From Lachnospiraceae bacterium UBA3866 (GTDB lineage: Bacteria; Bacillota; Clostridia; Lachnospirales; Lachnospiraceae), in assembly GCA_002392345.1 (NCBI GenBank), contig DGGU01000049.1, positions 1 to 38,564 of the forward strand: a stretch of DNA of 38,564 nucleotides, in the 5' to 3' direction. Within the stretch, counting starts at the first letter, position 1, and every line of letters starts with the position of its first letter. The notes beneath the pieces are model-generated. The model saw nothing but the letters and a program-made list of their open reading frames with translations, did not search any database and was not told where the DNA came from. This document shows positions 15,443-25,000 of this stretch, piece by piece. The position numbers were made by a program, and so were the translations under genes.

Positions 15443-16535
15443 ATTTTGAGTTATAGAATTCGTTATCTATTCTTTGGTTGTCATACTCCACAAGAGAAGT
15501 TATATAACCTTTTAGATTGGTGGTCACGGAATTGGCGTATACATAATCTTTGTAATCATATACAAGATATCCACCGCTAAGAGCTCTCACTGCAAGCTCA
15601 TCAAAATTATATTCTGTAAGATTATCTTGTGCCACAGCTATCATAAGTCTCTGTGGTTCATTGGCTCTTGCAACACGAGCATACTTCATGAATTGTAGCA
15701 TCGCTGTCTCCTTATAAGTCTCTAGTGTCTCTCCATAATAATTAAGAACTCTTCTTACATCATTAGTGCCATCTGTATATGCCAAGAAATAATATGACTC
15801 ATTGCCATCTTCATTAGTATAAGCGAGCGAATCTGTTGCGACATAAGTGCAAGTCACTTTCTTTGTCTCGCTTGCCCCCATAGTACTATTAGTTGCGGGA
15901 ACGACTAAGTCTATAGTGTCGCCAAATTTTAATCTCTTATATATAGAGTTTTCTATATACACTGGTTCATATATCTCACATAGAGCCTGCGAATATAGAG
16001 AATCAAGTGATGACATAGTAGCAGTAGACATATCAACTCTTATACTCATAAGAGGCATACCAGATATTTTACCATCATTATACTTCTTTATTACACTAGC
16101 GCCTTCAGCATTTTCCAATTTGTAGTAATCATCGTATTCCTTCTGCCTATCCGCTTCCTTATCCTCTTGGACTTGGTTTCCGTCTCCCACATACATGGCA
16201 AATCTCTTCTTTATAGTCTTGTAGTTGTGATTTCTATACATGAGTTCTCTATTGAAGGCATCCTCTTCTTCTTTGGTGGTCCTTTTTACCACCGCCTCAG
16301 TGGCTGTATTTTCATTAAAAAAGTCCGAGAGTTCTTTTCCATAGAAAGCTTGGGCGTTTCTTATCTCTTTATATGTATAAGGTATAAGGTCTGCCACAGT
16401 ATACATCCTCACCTTATAATCTGGAATGATATTATCAACTACATCTTGTCTCCTAGAAGAAGTGCCACAAGATGTAAGTAACATCACTGCCACAAGCATA
16501 ATTGCTACTTTGTTTTTAACACTGCTATAATTCAT
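15441..16535 (-). CDS. Putative lipoprotein of unknown function
   Basis: This is a 364-residue exported protein. A basic start and hydrophobic stretch lead to a lipobox LLTSC with Cys23, so signal peptidase II cleavage and lipid attachment are expected. The mature part is hydrophilic, with SIRVDMSTATMSS and LKFGDTIDLVVPATNST as recognisable stretches, but I recognise no domain. It is the last gene of the recG-coaD-rluD run, 23 bases after the pseudouridine synthase, and ends at a strong terminator. Position gives no firm clue to its function. Confidence 0.8.
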   Translation of the reverse strand: MNYSSVKNKVAIMLVAVMLLTSCGTSSRRQDVVDNIIPDYKVRMYTVADLIPYTYKEIRNAQAFYGKELSDFFNENTATEAVVKRTTKEEEDAFNRELMYRNHNYKTIKKRFAMYVGDGNQVQEDKEADRQKEYDDYYKLENAEGASVIKKYNDGKISGMPLMSIRVDMSTATMSSLDSLYSQALCEIYEPVYIENSIYKRLKFGDTIDLVVPATNSTMGASETKKVTCTYVATDSLAYTNEDGNESYYFLAYTDGTNDVRRVLNYYGETLETYKETAMLQFMKYARVARANEPQRLMIAVAQDNLTEYNFDELAVRALSGGYLVYDYKDYVYANSVTTNLKGYITSLVEYDNQRIDNEFYNSK

Positions 16536-16558
16536 AACCTATCCTCTATTCACTTGAT

Positions 16559-17545
16559 CTATCTTAACTTAAATGTTTTATCACTTAACTTTTCTAATTC
16601 CTTATCTTCGAATTTTCCAAATCTTATCTTATAGCACATAAGTTCCTGAGTCTTCACCCCATACTTCTCGACATTCATCTTATAAAGCGAAGCATCCATA
16701 TATTTCTTGTCTCCGAGAAGCGGGTGTCCAATATATGATAACTCTGCTCTTATCTGATGAGACTTGCCTGTGATGAGCCTAACCTCTAAAGTGCTTACAT
16801 CTTTTTCTCTATTTAGTACTTTATATTCAAGACTCACTTTTGAATATCCGTCTAAGACTTTGCATTTATATTCTCTTATCTCAACTTTATTGGTTTTAGT
16901 GTCTTTCCTTAATAGATGAGTGATTAATTCTTTATCCTTCTTAACCCTACCATTAACTGTCGCAAGATAGTATTTATCTATCTCTCCATCTTTTATCATA
17001 CGTGATATCTCTCTTGCTGCAATATATGTTTTAGCAAATATTATAAGCCCTCTTGTATTTCTATCAAGTCGATTGACAACTGATGGCTTAAAAGCTTCTT
17101 TTGTCTTAGATGTTCCAAGATATTCATTAAGTATTGTATTGACTGACTTATCATTAGATCTATCACCTTGAGAGAGAAGCCCGACTTCTTTATCATATAT
17201 TATAACATTCTTATCTTCGTATACTATCCGTTTTTTTGTCTCTGCTACATTATTATTCTTATAGCTTTTGTCGTTGCTTAATGATCTATGCTTACTATTA
17301 CCGCCTATATTTCTTTCATCTTTATCACCAACGAATCTATCGTAGGTCTCACCTGACAAAAAAATGGCCACCCTGTCTCCCACAGAAAGTATCTCTCGGC
17401 CATCTGCTTTTATATCATTTATCTTAAAATATTTTTTTCTTAGTAGCTTATGAAAAGTACTTGTTGGCATCTTTTTAAATATCTTATGTATATATTTATC
17501 AAATCGCATGCTATCATCTAATTTTCCTACTATAATCTCTTTCAT
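16559..17545 (-). CDS. RluA/RluD family pseudouridine synthase with S4 domain
   Basis: This enzyme converts uridine to pseudouridine in rRNA or tRNA; the target cannot be assigned. Of 328 residues, 1-65 form an S4-like RNA-binding domain, 70-105 a polar linker longer than usual, and 106-320 the catalytic domain. The catalytic aspartate is Asp161 in VNRLDRNTRGLIIFAK. The late motif SHQIRAELSYIGHPLLGDKKY is intact. The start codon directly abuts the stop of the coiled-coil gene. It belongs to the run from recG to the lipoprotein. Confidence 0.92.
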   Translation of the reverse strand: MKEIIVGKLDDSMRFDKYIHKIFKKMPTSTFHKLLRKKYFKINDIKADGREILSVGDRVAIFLSGETYDRFVGDKDERNIGGNSKHRSLSNDKSYKNNNVAETKKRIVYEDKNVIIYDKEVGLLSQGDRSNDKSVNTILNEYLGTSKTKEAFKPSVVNRLDRNTRGLIIFAKTYIAAREISRMIKDGEIDKYYLATVNGRVKKDKELITHLLRKDTKTNKVEIREYKCKVLDGYSKVSLEYKVLNREKDVSTLEVRLITGKSHQIRAELSYIGHPLLGDKKYMDASLYKMNVEKYGVKTQELMCYKIRFGKFEDKELEKLSDKTFKLR

Positions 17546-18145
17546 CTAACCCCAAGCAGGCTTATTGAATACATTGGTTTGAACTTGTGATCTTGCTAGA
17601 TTATTTTGAAGTTCTGTCCGTGTGTTGACCACTTCATTGAGTTTGTTGCTAAGTGCTTGTAATTGACTATTCATAATACCTGATACATCTGTTCCTAGGG
17701 TCTGTATAAAATTAATCATATATACAAGTGATTCATCATATTCTTTTATAGAATTCTCATATACACTTCTTGCATTTAACTCTGCGTTGGCTAGCATCTC
17801 ATTTGCTCGACGAGTTGCATCTTCAAGGACTTCTCTTGCCCTCTGTTCTGCTAGCTTTACCTGCTCGCTTTCATTAAGCATCTTGTCCTTCATCTCATTT
17901 GCTTCGTTCATGATTCGCTCTGCATTGTGTCTTGCCTGCTCAAGTTCACGATTTTTAGACAATTCAAGTTCACGAGCCTTTTCATTATATCTCTTTATCT
18001 CATCAGGGATAGAAGTTTTTAATTCACCTATGAGCTGACGAAGGGTGTCCTTTGGAAGCATAATCCTACCACGATTGTCTGGACGAACATTATCTATCAT
18101 CTGCTCTATATTATCTATTATTGTCTCAAGATTGCTTATAGCCAT
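17546..18145 (-). CDS. Coiled-coil protein, DivIVA/ATPase-subunit-like
   Basis: This 199-residue soluble protein is mostly helical. Residues about 45-145 are a long coiled coil rich in Glu, Lys, Arg and Ala (KARELELSKNRELEQARHN, VKLAEQRAREVLEDATRRA). Residues 1-45 contain VRPDNRGRIMLPKDTLRQLI. There is no signal peptide or membrane segment. Similar proteins next to coaD in Clostridia are often labelled ATP synthase subunit B-like or DivIVA-like, but on coiled-coil similarity only. It lies between coaD (57 bases upstream) and the pseudouridine synthase. Function unknown; a scaffold or division-related role is possible. Confidence 0.8.
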   Translation of the reverse strand: MAISNLETIIDNIEQMIDNVRPDNRGRIMLPKDTLRQLIGELKTSIPDEIKRYNEKARELELSKNRELEQARHNAERIMNEANEMKDKMLNESEQVKLAEQRAREVLEDATRRANEMLANAELNARSVYENSIKEYDESLVYMINFIQTLGTDVSGIMNSQLQALSNKLNEVVNTRTELQNNLARSQVQTNVFNKPAWG

Positions 18146-18202
18146 ACGATACTCCTTATCAATATAAAATCAATCCGCCTTACATTATATCACTTTTTTA
18201 GA

Positions 18203-18682
18203 TTATTTACTATATTTTTCTTTAAGCTTAGCTTCCACATATTGCGGAACAAACTTGCTCACATCTCCGCCATATTTTATGACTTGTTTTACAGCACTCG
18301 ATGAAAGATAGGCATAATTAAGATTAGTTAATAAGAATACAGTATCTACTTTATCATAAAGGGCTCTATTGGTCTGGGCAAGTTGAAGCTCATATTCAAA
18401 ATCTGTGACAGCCCTTAAACCTCTTATCATAAACGAGGCCTTTTTGGCCTTGCAATAATCAACGGTAAGTCCCTCAAAACTTTCCACTTCAACATTATCA
18501 AATCCTTCTACCGCTTTTTTTATCATCTCTACTCGTTCGTTCACACTAAAGAGAGGATTCTTGGCTGAATTATTTAGAACCGACACTATAAGTTTATCTG
18601 TTATCTTAGCAGCCCTCTCTATGATGTCTATGTGTCCATAAGTTATAGGATCAAATGATCCAGGATAGATACCTATCTTCAT
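18203..18682 (-). CDS. coaD: Phosphopantetheine adenylyltransferase
   Basis: CoaD catalyses the fourth step of coenzyme A synthesis, joining 4'-phosphopantetheine with ATP to give dephospho-CoA. The 159 residues begin [21 protein letters not shown], the nucleotidyltransferase signature with the TxGH motif at 15-18. The central [18 protein letters not shown] and the late [22 protein letters not shown] are diagnostic. rsmD ends four bases upstream; this rsmD-coaD pair is common in Firmicutes. Confidence 0.97.
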   Translation of the reverse strand: MKIGIYPGSFDPITYGHIDIIERAAKITDKLIVSVLNNSAKNPLFSVNERVEMIKKAVEGFDNVEVESFEGLTVDYCKAKKASFMIRGLRAVTDFEYELQLAQTNRALYDKVDTVFLLTNLNYAYLSSSAVKQVIKYGGDVSKFVPQYVEAKLKEKYSK

Positions 18683-18686
18683 AAGT

Positions 18687-19247
18687 TTATCCTACCTTTC
18701 TTCTAAAAAATATATGCTTATTGCTTTTATATTCTTTTACTTTATGTATAACATAACCAAGTTTTTCTACATCACTCACATCATCTTTTAGATTTGTCTC
18801 AAGTATGATAATGGTTTTTTCATCGATGACGTTAGATTTTGATAATTCTTCAAACACTGATATATATAGTTTCTTGTCATATGGTGGGTCCATGAAAACT
18901 ATATCATAAGTTATATTCTCGTCACCTAAGGTCTCTATAGCTTTATCAGCATCTCTTTTTATAACCCTAGCTACATCATTAAGCCCTGTATGGGTTAGAT
19001 TTTCTTTTATTACTTTGATTGCCTCGTTATTATTGTCAACAAATGTCGCAAGTTTTGCGCCCCTACTAAGTGCCTCTATCCCAATTGCTCCACTTCCAGC
19101 AAAAAGATCAAGAAAATTAGACCCCGGTATGTCAAACTGTATCATATTAAAAAGTGTCTCTTTAATCTTATCAGTCGTAGGTCTTATGGACATACCACTT
19201 AAAGTTTTAAGCAATAGATGTCTTTTTTCACCAGCTATAACTCTCAT
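18687..19247 (-). CDS. rsmD: 16S rRNA (guanine966-N2)-methyltransferase RsmD
   Basis: This SAM-dependent enzyme methylates G966 of 16S rRNA. The 186 residues include [29 protein letters not shown], the SAM-binding [18 protein letters not shown], and the catalytic FMDPPYDK (a D-P-P-Y motif for amino-group methylation). The length is normal. One base separates it from recG upstream, and four bases from coaD downstream. Confidence 0.95.
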   Translation of the reverse strand: MRVIAGEKRHLLLKTLSGMSIRPTTDKIKETLFNMIQFDIPGSNFLDLFAGSGAIGIEALSRGAKLATFVDNNNEAIKVIKENLTHTGLNDVARVIKRDADKAIETLGDENITYDIVFMDPPYDKKLYISVFEELSKSNVIDEKTIIILETNLKDDVSDVEKLGYVIHKVKEYKSNKHIFFRRKVG

Positions 19248-19248
19248 C

Positions 19249-21336
19249 TTATATTACATATCCCATCTTGACATACTGATCAAGTCTCTCTTTTACAGCT
19301 TCTGTCATATCAATCTTTTTATCTAGATATTCCTTCGCATCAACTGATGCGGCTCTAAAAAGTCCTATGTCAGTATACATATCAGCAAGTCTAAAATCCA
19401 TATCTCCTGATTGCTTTACGCCAAATATATCCCCTGGTCCACGAAGTCTTAAATCTTCTTCTGCTATATAGAAACCATCATTAGATGAGGCAAGTACTTT
19501 GAGTCTTTCTTTAGATTTATCTGTCGGATTAGTGTCTACAAAAAGCGCAAAACTTTGAGCATCACCACGACCAACTCTTCCTCTTAATTGATGAAGTTCA
19601 GCAAGTCCAAAAGACTCTGCATCTTCGACCATGATGTAAGTAGCATTGGGAACATCGACACCAACTTCTACGACAGTGGTTGATACCAAAATCTGATACT
19701 CACCTTTTTTAAACTTCTGCATGACTTCATACTTTTCACTATTTTTCATCTTGCCATGAAGAATTCCAATCTTTATACTATCACCATAAAACTTTTTTAA
19801 AATATCTGCATAATCATATACATTTTGATAATTAGCAAAGCTTCCTACATCTTCATCATCACTTTTCTCTATAGCTGCGCATATTACATAGGCCTGATGT
19901 CCTAGATCTATCTGTTTCTTCATAGACCGATAACTTTTTTCTCTCTCTTTTACATCGGCTACATAATTTTTAATCGGTAGTCTATTAAGCGGCTTATCTG
20001 TAAGTCTACTTATCTCCATATCAGCATAATATAACATCGCCAAAGTCCTTGGTATAGGTGTAGCAGACATAACTAATACATTGGCATTATGCGACTTTTC
20101 CTCAAGTGCCTTCCTTTGTCCCACTCCGAATCTATGCTGTTCGTCTATAATGATAAATCCAAGGTCTTTATATATTACATCTTTAGAAAAAAGTGCATGA
20201 GTTCCTATCAATATATCTATATCGCCTTTTTCAAGCGCTTCAAGTATTATCTTTCTATCTTTCACTTTAGTATTGCCAGTGAGTAAGGCTACTACAACTT
20301 CGCCTTCGTGATACTTTTCATTTCCATCAAAGGCCTTAGCAAAACCAAGCTTTAAAATATTTTCAAAATGTTGCTCCGCCAGAACCTCAGTTGGCGCCAT
20401 GAAAGCAGTCTGGATTTTAAGTCTTGCCACTAGATAGCTTATAAGTATAGCGATTATGGTCTTACCTGATCCCACATCCCCTTCAAGAAGTCGATTCATC
20501 TTATTGCCAGATCTAAAATCAGAAACTATCTCTTTAATAACTTCTATCTGACCAGTCGTCAATTTATATGGCAGTTCTTTTACAACGGAATTTAACTCTT
20601 TCTCATCAACTGCCTTATATTCCTCTCTACCTTTGACCTTATTCTTTTCTTTTTCTCTCTGCATGGCGAGTGAAAATATAAAGAATTCATCATATACAAG
20701 CCTCTTCCTTGCTTTAAGCATGTCATCTATATCTATAGGATAATGTATATGTTTAAATGCATAAGAGAGATCACAAAGCTCTCTTTCTTTTATAATATCA
20801 TCAGGAAGATATTCTATAACAATGTCTTTATTGAGCCTATCATCTTCAAGTAACTCTTTCACCGTCTTTTTAATGGTGTTATTGGACAGTCCCTTTGTTA
20901 TAGAGTACACAGGGCTAAGACTTCCTTTAAGTGACTCGTATGCATCCTTCTTAAATATCTTACACTGAGATAAGGCATAGCCATCTCTAACTCTATTAAC
21001 TCTACCACGAAATACAAAACTCTTTCCGACAGTTAATGTCTTATTGATAAAAGGTATATTGAACCAATAAGCTCTAATTCTTCCCGTACCATCATCAAGA
21101 ACACAAGATGTGATACTAACTCTTCCTCTCCTAAAGAGACTTGGTTTTGTAACAACTACAGCATTAATTGTCTGTACCTTACCAACTTCGAGTTTTATTA
21201 TATCTATTATGTCTTCATAGGCTTCATAGTCTCTTGGAAAATAATATAGAAGATCTTTTGCATTCTCTATACCGAGAGCATTAAAATATTTCTCTAGTTT
21301 TGGTCCTATCCCTTTAATTTTTGTAAGATCACCCAT
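19249..21336 (-). CDS. recG: ATP-dependent DNA helicase RecG
   Basis: RecG remodels stalled replication forks and Holliday junctions. The 695 residues fit the family. They have an N-terminal wedge with OB fold (about 1-210), Walker A LLEGDVGSGKT, the DEQH box IIDEQHRFGVGQRKALEE, SATPIPRTLAM (motif III), and the C-terminal helicase motifs STTVVEVGVDVPNAT and QLRGRVGRG, followed by LRLRGPGDIFGVKQSG. It starts about 30 bases after the fakA terminator. No clear own promoter is seen, so read-through from Asp23-fakA is possible. It begins the recG-rsmD-coaD run. Confidence 0.98.
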   Translation of the reverse strand: MGDLTKIKGIGPKLEKYFNALGIENAKDLLYYFPRDYEAYEDIIDIIKLEVGKVQTINAVVVTKPSLFRRGRVSITSCVLDDGTGRIRAYWFNIPFINKTLTVGKSFVFRGRVNRVRDGYALSQCKIFKKDAYESLKGSLSPVYSITKGLSNNTIKKTVKELLEDDRLNKDIVIEYLPDDIIKERELCDLSYAFKHIHYPIDIDDMLKARKRLVYDEFFIFSLAMQREKEKNKVKGREEYKAVDEKELNSVVKELPYKLTTGQIEVIKEIVSDFRSGNKMNRLLEGDVGSGKTIIAILISYLVARLKIQTAFMAPTEVLAEQHFENILKLGFAKAFDGNEKYHEGEVVVALLTGNTKVKDRKIILEALEKGDIDILIGTHALFSKDVIYKDLGFIIIDEQHRFGVGQRKALEEKSHNANVLVMSATPIPRTLAMLYYADMEISRLTDKPLNRLPIKNYVADVKEREKSYRSMKKQIDLGHQAYVICAAIEKSDDEDVGSFANYQNVYDYADILKKFYGDSIKIGILHGKMKNSEKYEVMQKFKKGEYQILVSTTVVEVGVDVPNATYIMVEDAESFGLAELHQLRGRVGRGDAQSFALFVDTNPTDKSKERLKVLASSNDGFYIAEEDLRLRGPGDIFGVKQSGDMDFRLADMYTDIGLFRAASVDAKEYLDKKIDMTEAVKERLDQYVKMGYVI

Positions 21337-21365
21337 GCTCTCTACCCTTTATTAAAGGTTGCTTT

Positions 21366-21391
21366 AAAAAGGTGGCCGAAGCCACCTTTTT
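21366..21391 (-). terminator. Terminator after fakA
   Basis: An 11-pair stem, AAAAAGGTGGC / GCCACCTTTTT, closes a four-base loop that reads TTCG on the minus strand, giving the very stable C(UUCG)G tetraloop in RNA. A T run follows the GC stem. It overlaps the fakA stop codon. Confidence 0.93.
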
Positions 21392-23048
21392 ATTCAACTG
21401 ATATATAATAATAATATACTGGTTGTCCACCTTGATATACTGTTACTTCAAGGTTCTTGTATCTACTTTCAAGTTCCTCTTTCACTTTCATCGCATCAGC
21501 TTCTGTAACATCGCTGCCATAGTATATAGTGACTATCGAATCTTTATCGTCTTTTATCTTCTCGTATGCACCAACTATACTTTTAAGCACATCCCTATTC
21601 GTATAAAGTAAGCCTTTGTCTCCGAGTGTAATGTAGTCATTTTCTTTAATCTTTATATCTTCAATCATCGTATCTCGTATCGAATAAGTTATCTGAAGAG
21701 TTTTGACATTGGCTATACTCTCATTGAACTTGTCTTTAATCTTCTGGATATCCTTATCATCAGTAAAATATATCATACTATTGATGCCTTGTAAGACATT
21801 TTTAGTATTGATTACATGCACTTTTTTGTCTTTAACGATGCTTTCAGCCTGTTTTGCAGCCATTATAATATTGCTATTATTAGGGAATACAAATACATTT
21901 TTGGCAGGGACTTCATTAATCGCATTGATAAAATCTTCTGTAGATGGATTCATAGTCTGCCCGCCAGTGATAATCTTATCTACACCGAGGTCCTTAAATA
22001 AAGCGGTTAGACCCTCACCACTTGATACTGCGACAAAACCTATCTCTTCAAGATTTTTTTGTGCTGTCCCCTCTTTACCTTTAGCAAATTCTTTCGCTTT
22101 CTTCTCTGCATCCTTGATAACTTTCTCTTGATGCTCAAGTTTTAGATTATCAACTTTTAAGTTGGTAAGGAAACCATATTCAAGCCCCTTTTCGAAAACT
22201 TTGCCTGGATGATTAGTATGTACATGTATCTTTATGTATTCGTCATCACCAACTACTACAAGCGAATCTCCTATACCCTCTAAGTACTCTATAATCTCTT
22301 CGGTCGCACCCTCTTTAAACTTACTTGAAGTATTGATGATGCATTCAGTACAATATCCGAATTTTATATCTTGGTCTTCTTCTATCTTAAGGTTTATATT
22401 GTGCTTTATGCCATCGCCATCACCTTCAAGCAATTCTACATCTTCACCTTTAAGATAAGAGAGGGCTCCATGAGCAAAATACATAAGTCCTTGCCCACCA
22501 CTATCTACAACTCCTGCTTCCTTAAGTATAGGGAGCATATCTGGAGTTTTTTCTAACATCTCATCTCCATATGCGACAACTTGCTCAAGTTTCTCTATGT
22601 CAGAAACTTTGCTTTTTGACATCTCTTTAGCTTTTGTCGCGAGAGCATTCATAACAGTAAGGATTGTGCCTTCTTTAGGTTTTATAACTGCCTTATATGC
22701 TGTCTCTTTTGCCTTCTCTGTTGCAGCAAGAAGAAGTGTCACATCTATCTTCTTAGCTTCTTTAATATAATTAGTAAAGCCTCTTAAAATCTGAGACATT
22801 ATGACACCAGAATTTCCCCTCGCACCACGAAGAGAACCACTTGCTATAGCCTTGCAGACATTTTCTACGCTTTCAGATTCTATATTGCCTACTGCATCAC
22901 AAGCTGCCTTAAGTGTCATGTACATATTGGTTCCAGTATCACCATCAGGTACTGGAAATACATTTAATTCATTAACGTATTCTTTGTGCTTATATAGATT
23001 AGCGGCACCAGCAAGAAACGCTTCTTTTATTCTATGTCCAGCATCCAT
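21390..23048 (-). CDS. fakA: DAK2 (DhaL/YloV) family protein, fatty acid kinase FakA-like
   Basis: By family, this is the kinase subunit that phosphorylates FakB-bound fatty acids. The 552 residues start with the DhaL-type nucleotide domain: ELNVFPVPDGDTGTNMYMTL (Asp35, Asp37) and SGSLRGARGNSGVIMSQILRG. The middle part has GYCTECIINT and KIHVHTNHPGKVFEKG. The C-terminal part (about 340-552) has AVSSGEGLTALFKDLG and GGQTMNPSTEDF, typical of YloV proteins. It follows the Asp23 gene by one base, the usual clostridial pair. No fakB is visible here. Confidence 0.9.
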   Translation of the reverse strand: MDAGHRIKEAFLAGAANLYKHKEYVNELNVFPVPDGDTGTNMYMTLKAACDAVGNIESESVENVCKAIASGSLRGARGNSGVIMSQILRGFTNYIKEAKKIDVTLLLAATEKAKETAYKAVIKPKEGTILTVMNALATKAKEMSKSKVSDIEKLEQVVAYGDEMLEKTPDMLPILKEAGVVDSGGQGLMYFAHGALSYLKGEDVELLEGDGDGIKHNINLKIEEDQDIKFGYCTECIINTSSKFKEGATEEIIEYLEGIGDSLVVVGDDEYIKIHVHTNHPGKVFEKGLEYGFLTNLKVDNLKLEHQEKVIKDAEKKAKEFAKGKEGTAQKNLEEIGFVAVSSGEGLTALFKDLGVDKIITGGQTMNPSTEDFINAINEVPAKNVFVFPNNSNIIMAAKQAESIVKDKKVHVINTKNVLQGINSMIYFTDDKDIQKIKDKFNESIANVKTLQITYSIRDTMIEDIKIKENDYITLGDKGLLYTNRDVLKSIVGAYEKIKDDKDSIVTIYYGSDVTEADAMKVKEELESRYKNLEVTVYQGGQPVYYYYISVE

Positions 23049-23049
23049 A

Positions 23050-23421
23050 TTAATCTATCACTCTTACACCCTCTACAAATATATTGATCTCATCTACATG
23101 TAGATCTGTAAGTTCCTCTACTTTATATTTTACATTTTCTATTACATTGTCACTGCATGCCTTTATATTGACTGAGAATGCAACTATGATGTGTAAATCA
23201 ATCTTTACTTTATTATCAACTATCTCAACAACTACGCCCTTATTAAGCTCTTCGCTCTTAAGTATAGTTGTAAGTCCATTGGCAAAATTAACTGCAGCCA
23301 TACCAACCACACCAAAACTCTCGCATGCTGCAAGGCCTGCTGTCTTTGCTATAACCTTAGGACTTATAACAATCTCACCATATTTTGTCTCATAACGAGC
23401 TTCTTCTTTTTTACGTGCCAT
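23050..23421 (-). CDS. Asp23/Gls24 (YloU) family protein
   Basis: This is a small cytoplasmic protein of the Asp23 family, 123 residues. The N-terminal YGEIVISPKVIAKTAGLAACESFGVVGMA is the family signature, followed by IVDNKVKIDLHIIVAFSVNI and a C-terminal VDEINIFVEGVRV. Asp23 proteins are linked to envelope stress and membrane attachment; this member's exact role is unknown. AAAGGAGG lies before the ATG. fakA follows after one base. The rpmB gene often found upstream in other Firmicutes is missing here; instead there is a repeat-bearing gap and a MATE gene. Confidence 0.92.
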   Translation of the reverse strand: MARKKEEARYETKYGEIVISPKVIAKTAGLAACESFGVVGMAAVNFANGLTTILKSEELNKGVVVEIVDNKVKIDLHIIVAFSVNIKACSDNVIENVKYKVEELTDLHVDEINIFVEGVRVID

Positions 23422-23460
23422 ACATCCTCCTTTCAGATTCCTTAAGCACTACTTATATAT

Positions 23461-23577
23461 CTACAGGGCACCTCGAAAAACTCCGTTTTTCGAGTGTGTG
23501 CCCAGTTGGAACCTTAAATTCGTCGCATTTTATAAAAGCAAGCTTCCAAAAATGCTCCTTTTTAGAGGTTCCCTACA
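23461..23577. repeat. Composite palindromic repeat upstream of Asp23
   Basis: Two palindromes lie in the 220-base gap between the MATE gene and Asp23. At 23466-23503, GGGCAC-CTCGAAAAAC, loop TCC, GTTTTTCGAG, bulge TGT, GTGCCC form a 16-pair hairpin. At 23509-23575, GGAACCT and AGGTTCC pair across a longer loop. The block is bounded by CTACAGGG on the left and CCCTACA on the right, like the ends of the other GC-rich repeats. It may separate the Asp23 promoter from the MATE gene or end transcription. Confidence 0.7.
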
Positions 23578-23641
23578 ATCTTATATTTTAACACAATACC
23601 ATAACATAAGCAAATGATTATCAATTAGTCTTATAAATGCA

Positions 23642-25000
23642 CTAATTAAGCATAACTTTACTTACTTTAATATATGCTATTACCATAGGAATTATTATAA
23701 TCACCCACGACAGAGGATACACCACAAGTATAGAATCAAAAGTCTTATAGATTGGAAATACTGTGAATATCCATGCAAATCTAAAAAATACTGTTCCTAT
23801 CATAATTAGCACTGCTGGAATCATAGGATGTCTTAAAACTCTAAGTCCAGCTGATAACACTTCATAGAAGGAAGATATCCAGTTAAGTGCACAGACTATA
23901 TATATTCTTCTCATTGCTATCTCGATAACTTCTTTATCATAAGTAAAAAGTCCCAGAAGCTCTCTTGCAAAGATAACAATAACGACTATAAGTGCCCCTG
24001 AAAATATGAGTGATAATATCATGCAATCTTTAAGAACAACCTTACATCTATCATACTGCAAAGCTCCGTAGTTTTGGCTCATAAATGTAAGACAGGCTGA
24101 GCTAAATGCACTAATCATAAAATAAGGGAAGCACTCCAAGTTAAATGCAGCTGTGCTTGCTGCTATAACGCTTGTGCCAAGTGAATTGATAGCCGATTGG
24201 ACACATAGATTTGATATAGAAAATACCATGCCCTGTATGGCACTAGGTATACCGATTTTCATTATTTTAAGAAGAGAATCTTTCGCTATCATAAACTTGC
24301 CAAAATCATATTTTACTACACTCTTCTCTTTGACAAGGAATATAACAATTGTTATAGAGCTTATAGCATTGGCTGTGACAGTCGCTATGGCAACTCCTTC
24401 AACCCCCATGCCAAATACAACTACAAAAAATATATTTAAAATAACATTGATTATACCAGTAATTGTAAGCAGTATAAGCGGTCTCTTTGTATCACCTATG
24501 CTTCTAAGTATAGCAGCACCAAAATTATACACTACCATAAATGGCATACCGATAAAAATTATTCTAAGATAAAGTGTAGCTGGTGCAAGTATATCTTCTG
24601 GAGTACCAAGAAATATAAGTATATTCCTTGAAAAGAATAATCCAAGTATAGTAAGTATCACTCCAAATAGCATTGCAAATGTCATAGCTGTATGAACTAC
24701 ATTATATATCTTCTGAATCTTGCCCGCTCCTATGTAATTGGCGATCATGACATTGGCGCCGACAGATAAACCAAGGAAGGCATTGATAAAAAGATTGATG
24801 ATCTGAAAGTTAGCTCCAACTGCCGCAAGTGCCACATTGCCAACAAACCTTCCGCACACTACTATATCAGCAGAATTAAAAAGTTGTTGCAATACACTTG
24901 TTATAGCTATTGGCATAGCAAATGCAATGAGCTTACCCATAAGTGGCCCATTCAACATGTCCATTGAATTATTCGATTTATGAATTACTACGCTTCTCAT
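23642..25000 (-). CDS. MATE family efflux transporter
   Basis: This is a polytopic membrane transporter of the MATE family, a cation-coupled exporter of drugs or metabolites. The 452 residues show about twelve hydrophobic segments. Family-like stretches are GPLMGKLIAFAMPIAITSVLQQLFNSADIVV, GRFVGNVALAAVG, PSAIQGMVFSISN and AASTAAFNLECFP. The length is normal. Its ATG overlaps the stop of the upstream AIR-synthase-like gene by four bases (ATGA), so the two are coupled. The substrate is unknown. An AATTAGT / ACTAATT inverted repeat straddles the 3' end (23623-23647). Confidence 0.92.
   Translation of the reverse strand: MRSVVIHKSNNSMDMLNGPLMGKLIAFAMPIAITSVLQQLFNSADIVVCGRFVGNVALAAVGANFQIINLFINAFLGLSVGANVMIANYIGAGKIQKIYNVVHTAMTFAMLFGVILTILGLFFSRNILIFLGTPEDILAPATLYLRIIFIGMPFMVVYNFGAAILRSIGDTKRPLILLTITGIINVILNIFFVVVFGMGVEGVAIATVTANAISSITIVIFLVKEKSVVKYDFGKFMIAKDSLLKIMKIGIPSAIQGMVFSISNLCVQSAINSLGTSVIAASTAAFNLECFPYFMISAFSSACLTFMSQNYGALQYDRCKVVLKDCMILSLIFSGALIVVIVIFARELLGLFTYDKEVIEIAMRRIYIVCALNWISSFYEVLSAGLRVLRHPMIPAVLIMIGTVFFRFAWIFTVFPIYKTFDSILVVYPLSWVIIIIPMVIAYIKVSKVMLN

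Noticed and set aside
23612..23632. Fur-box-like sequence (TTGATAATCATTT on minus)
   Set aside because: About 13 of 19 matches by eye, at the 3' end of the MATE gene rather than at a promoter; not convincing.
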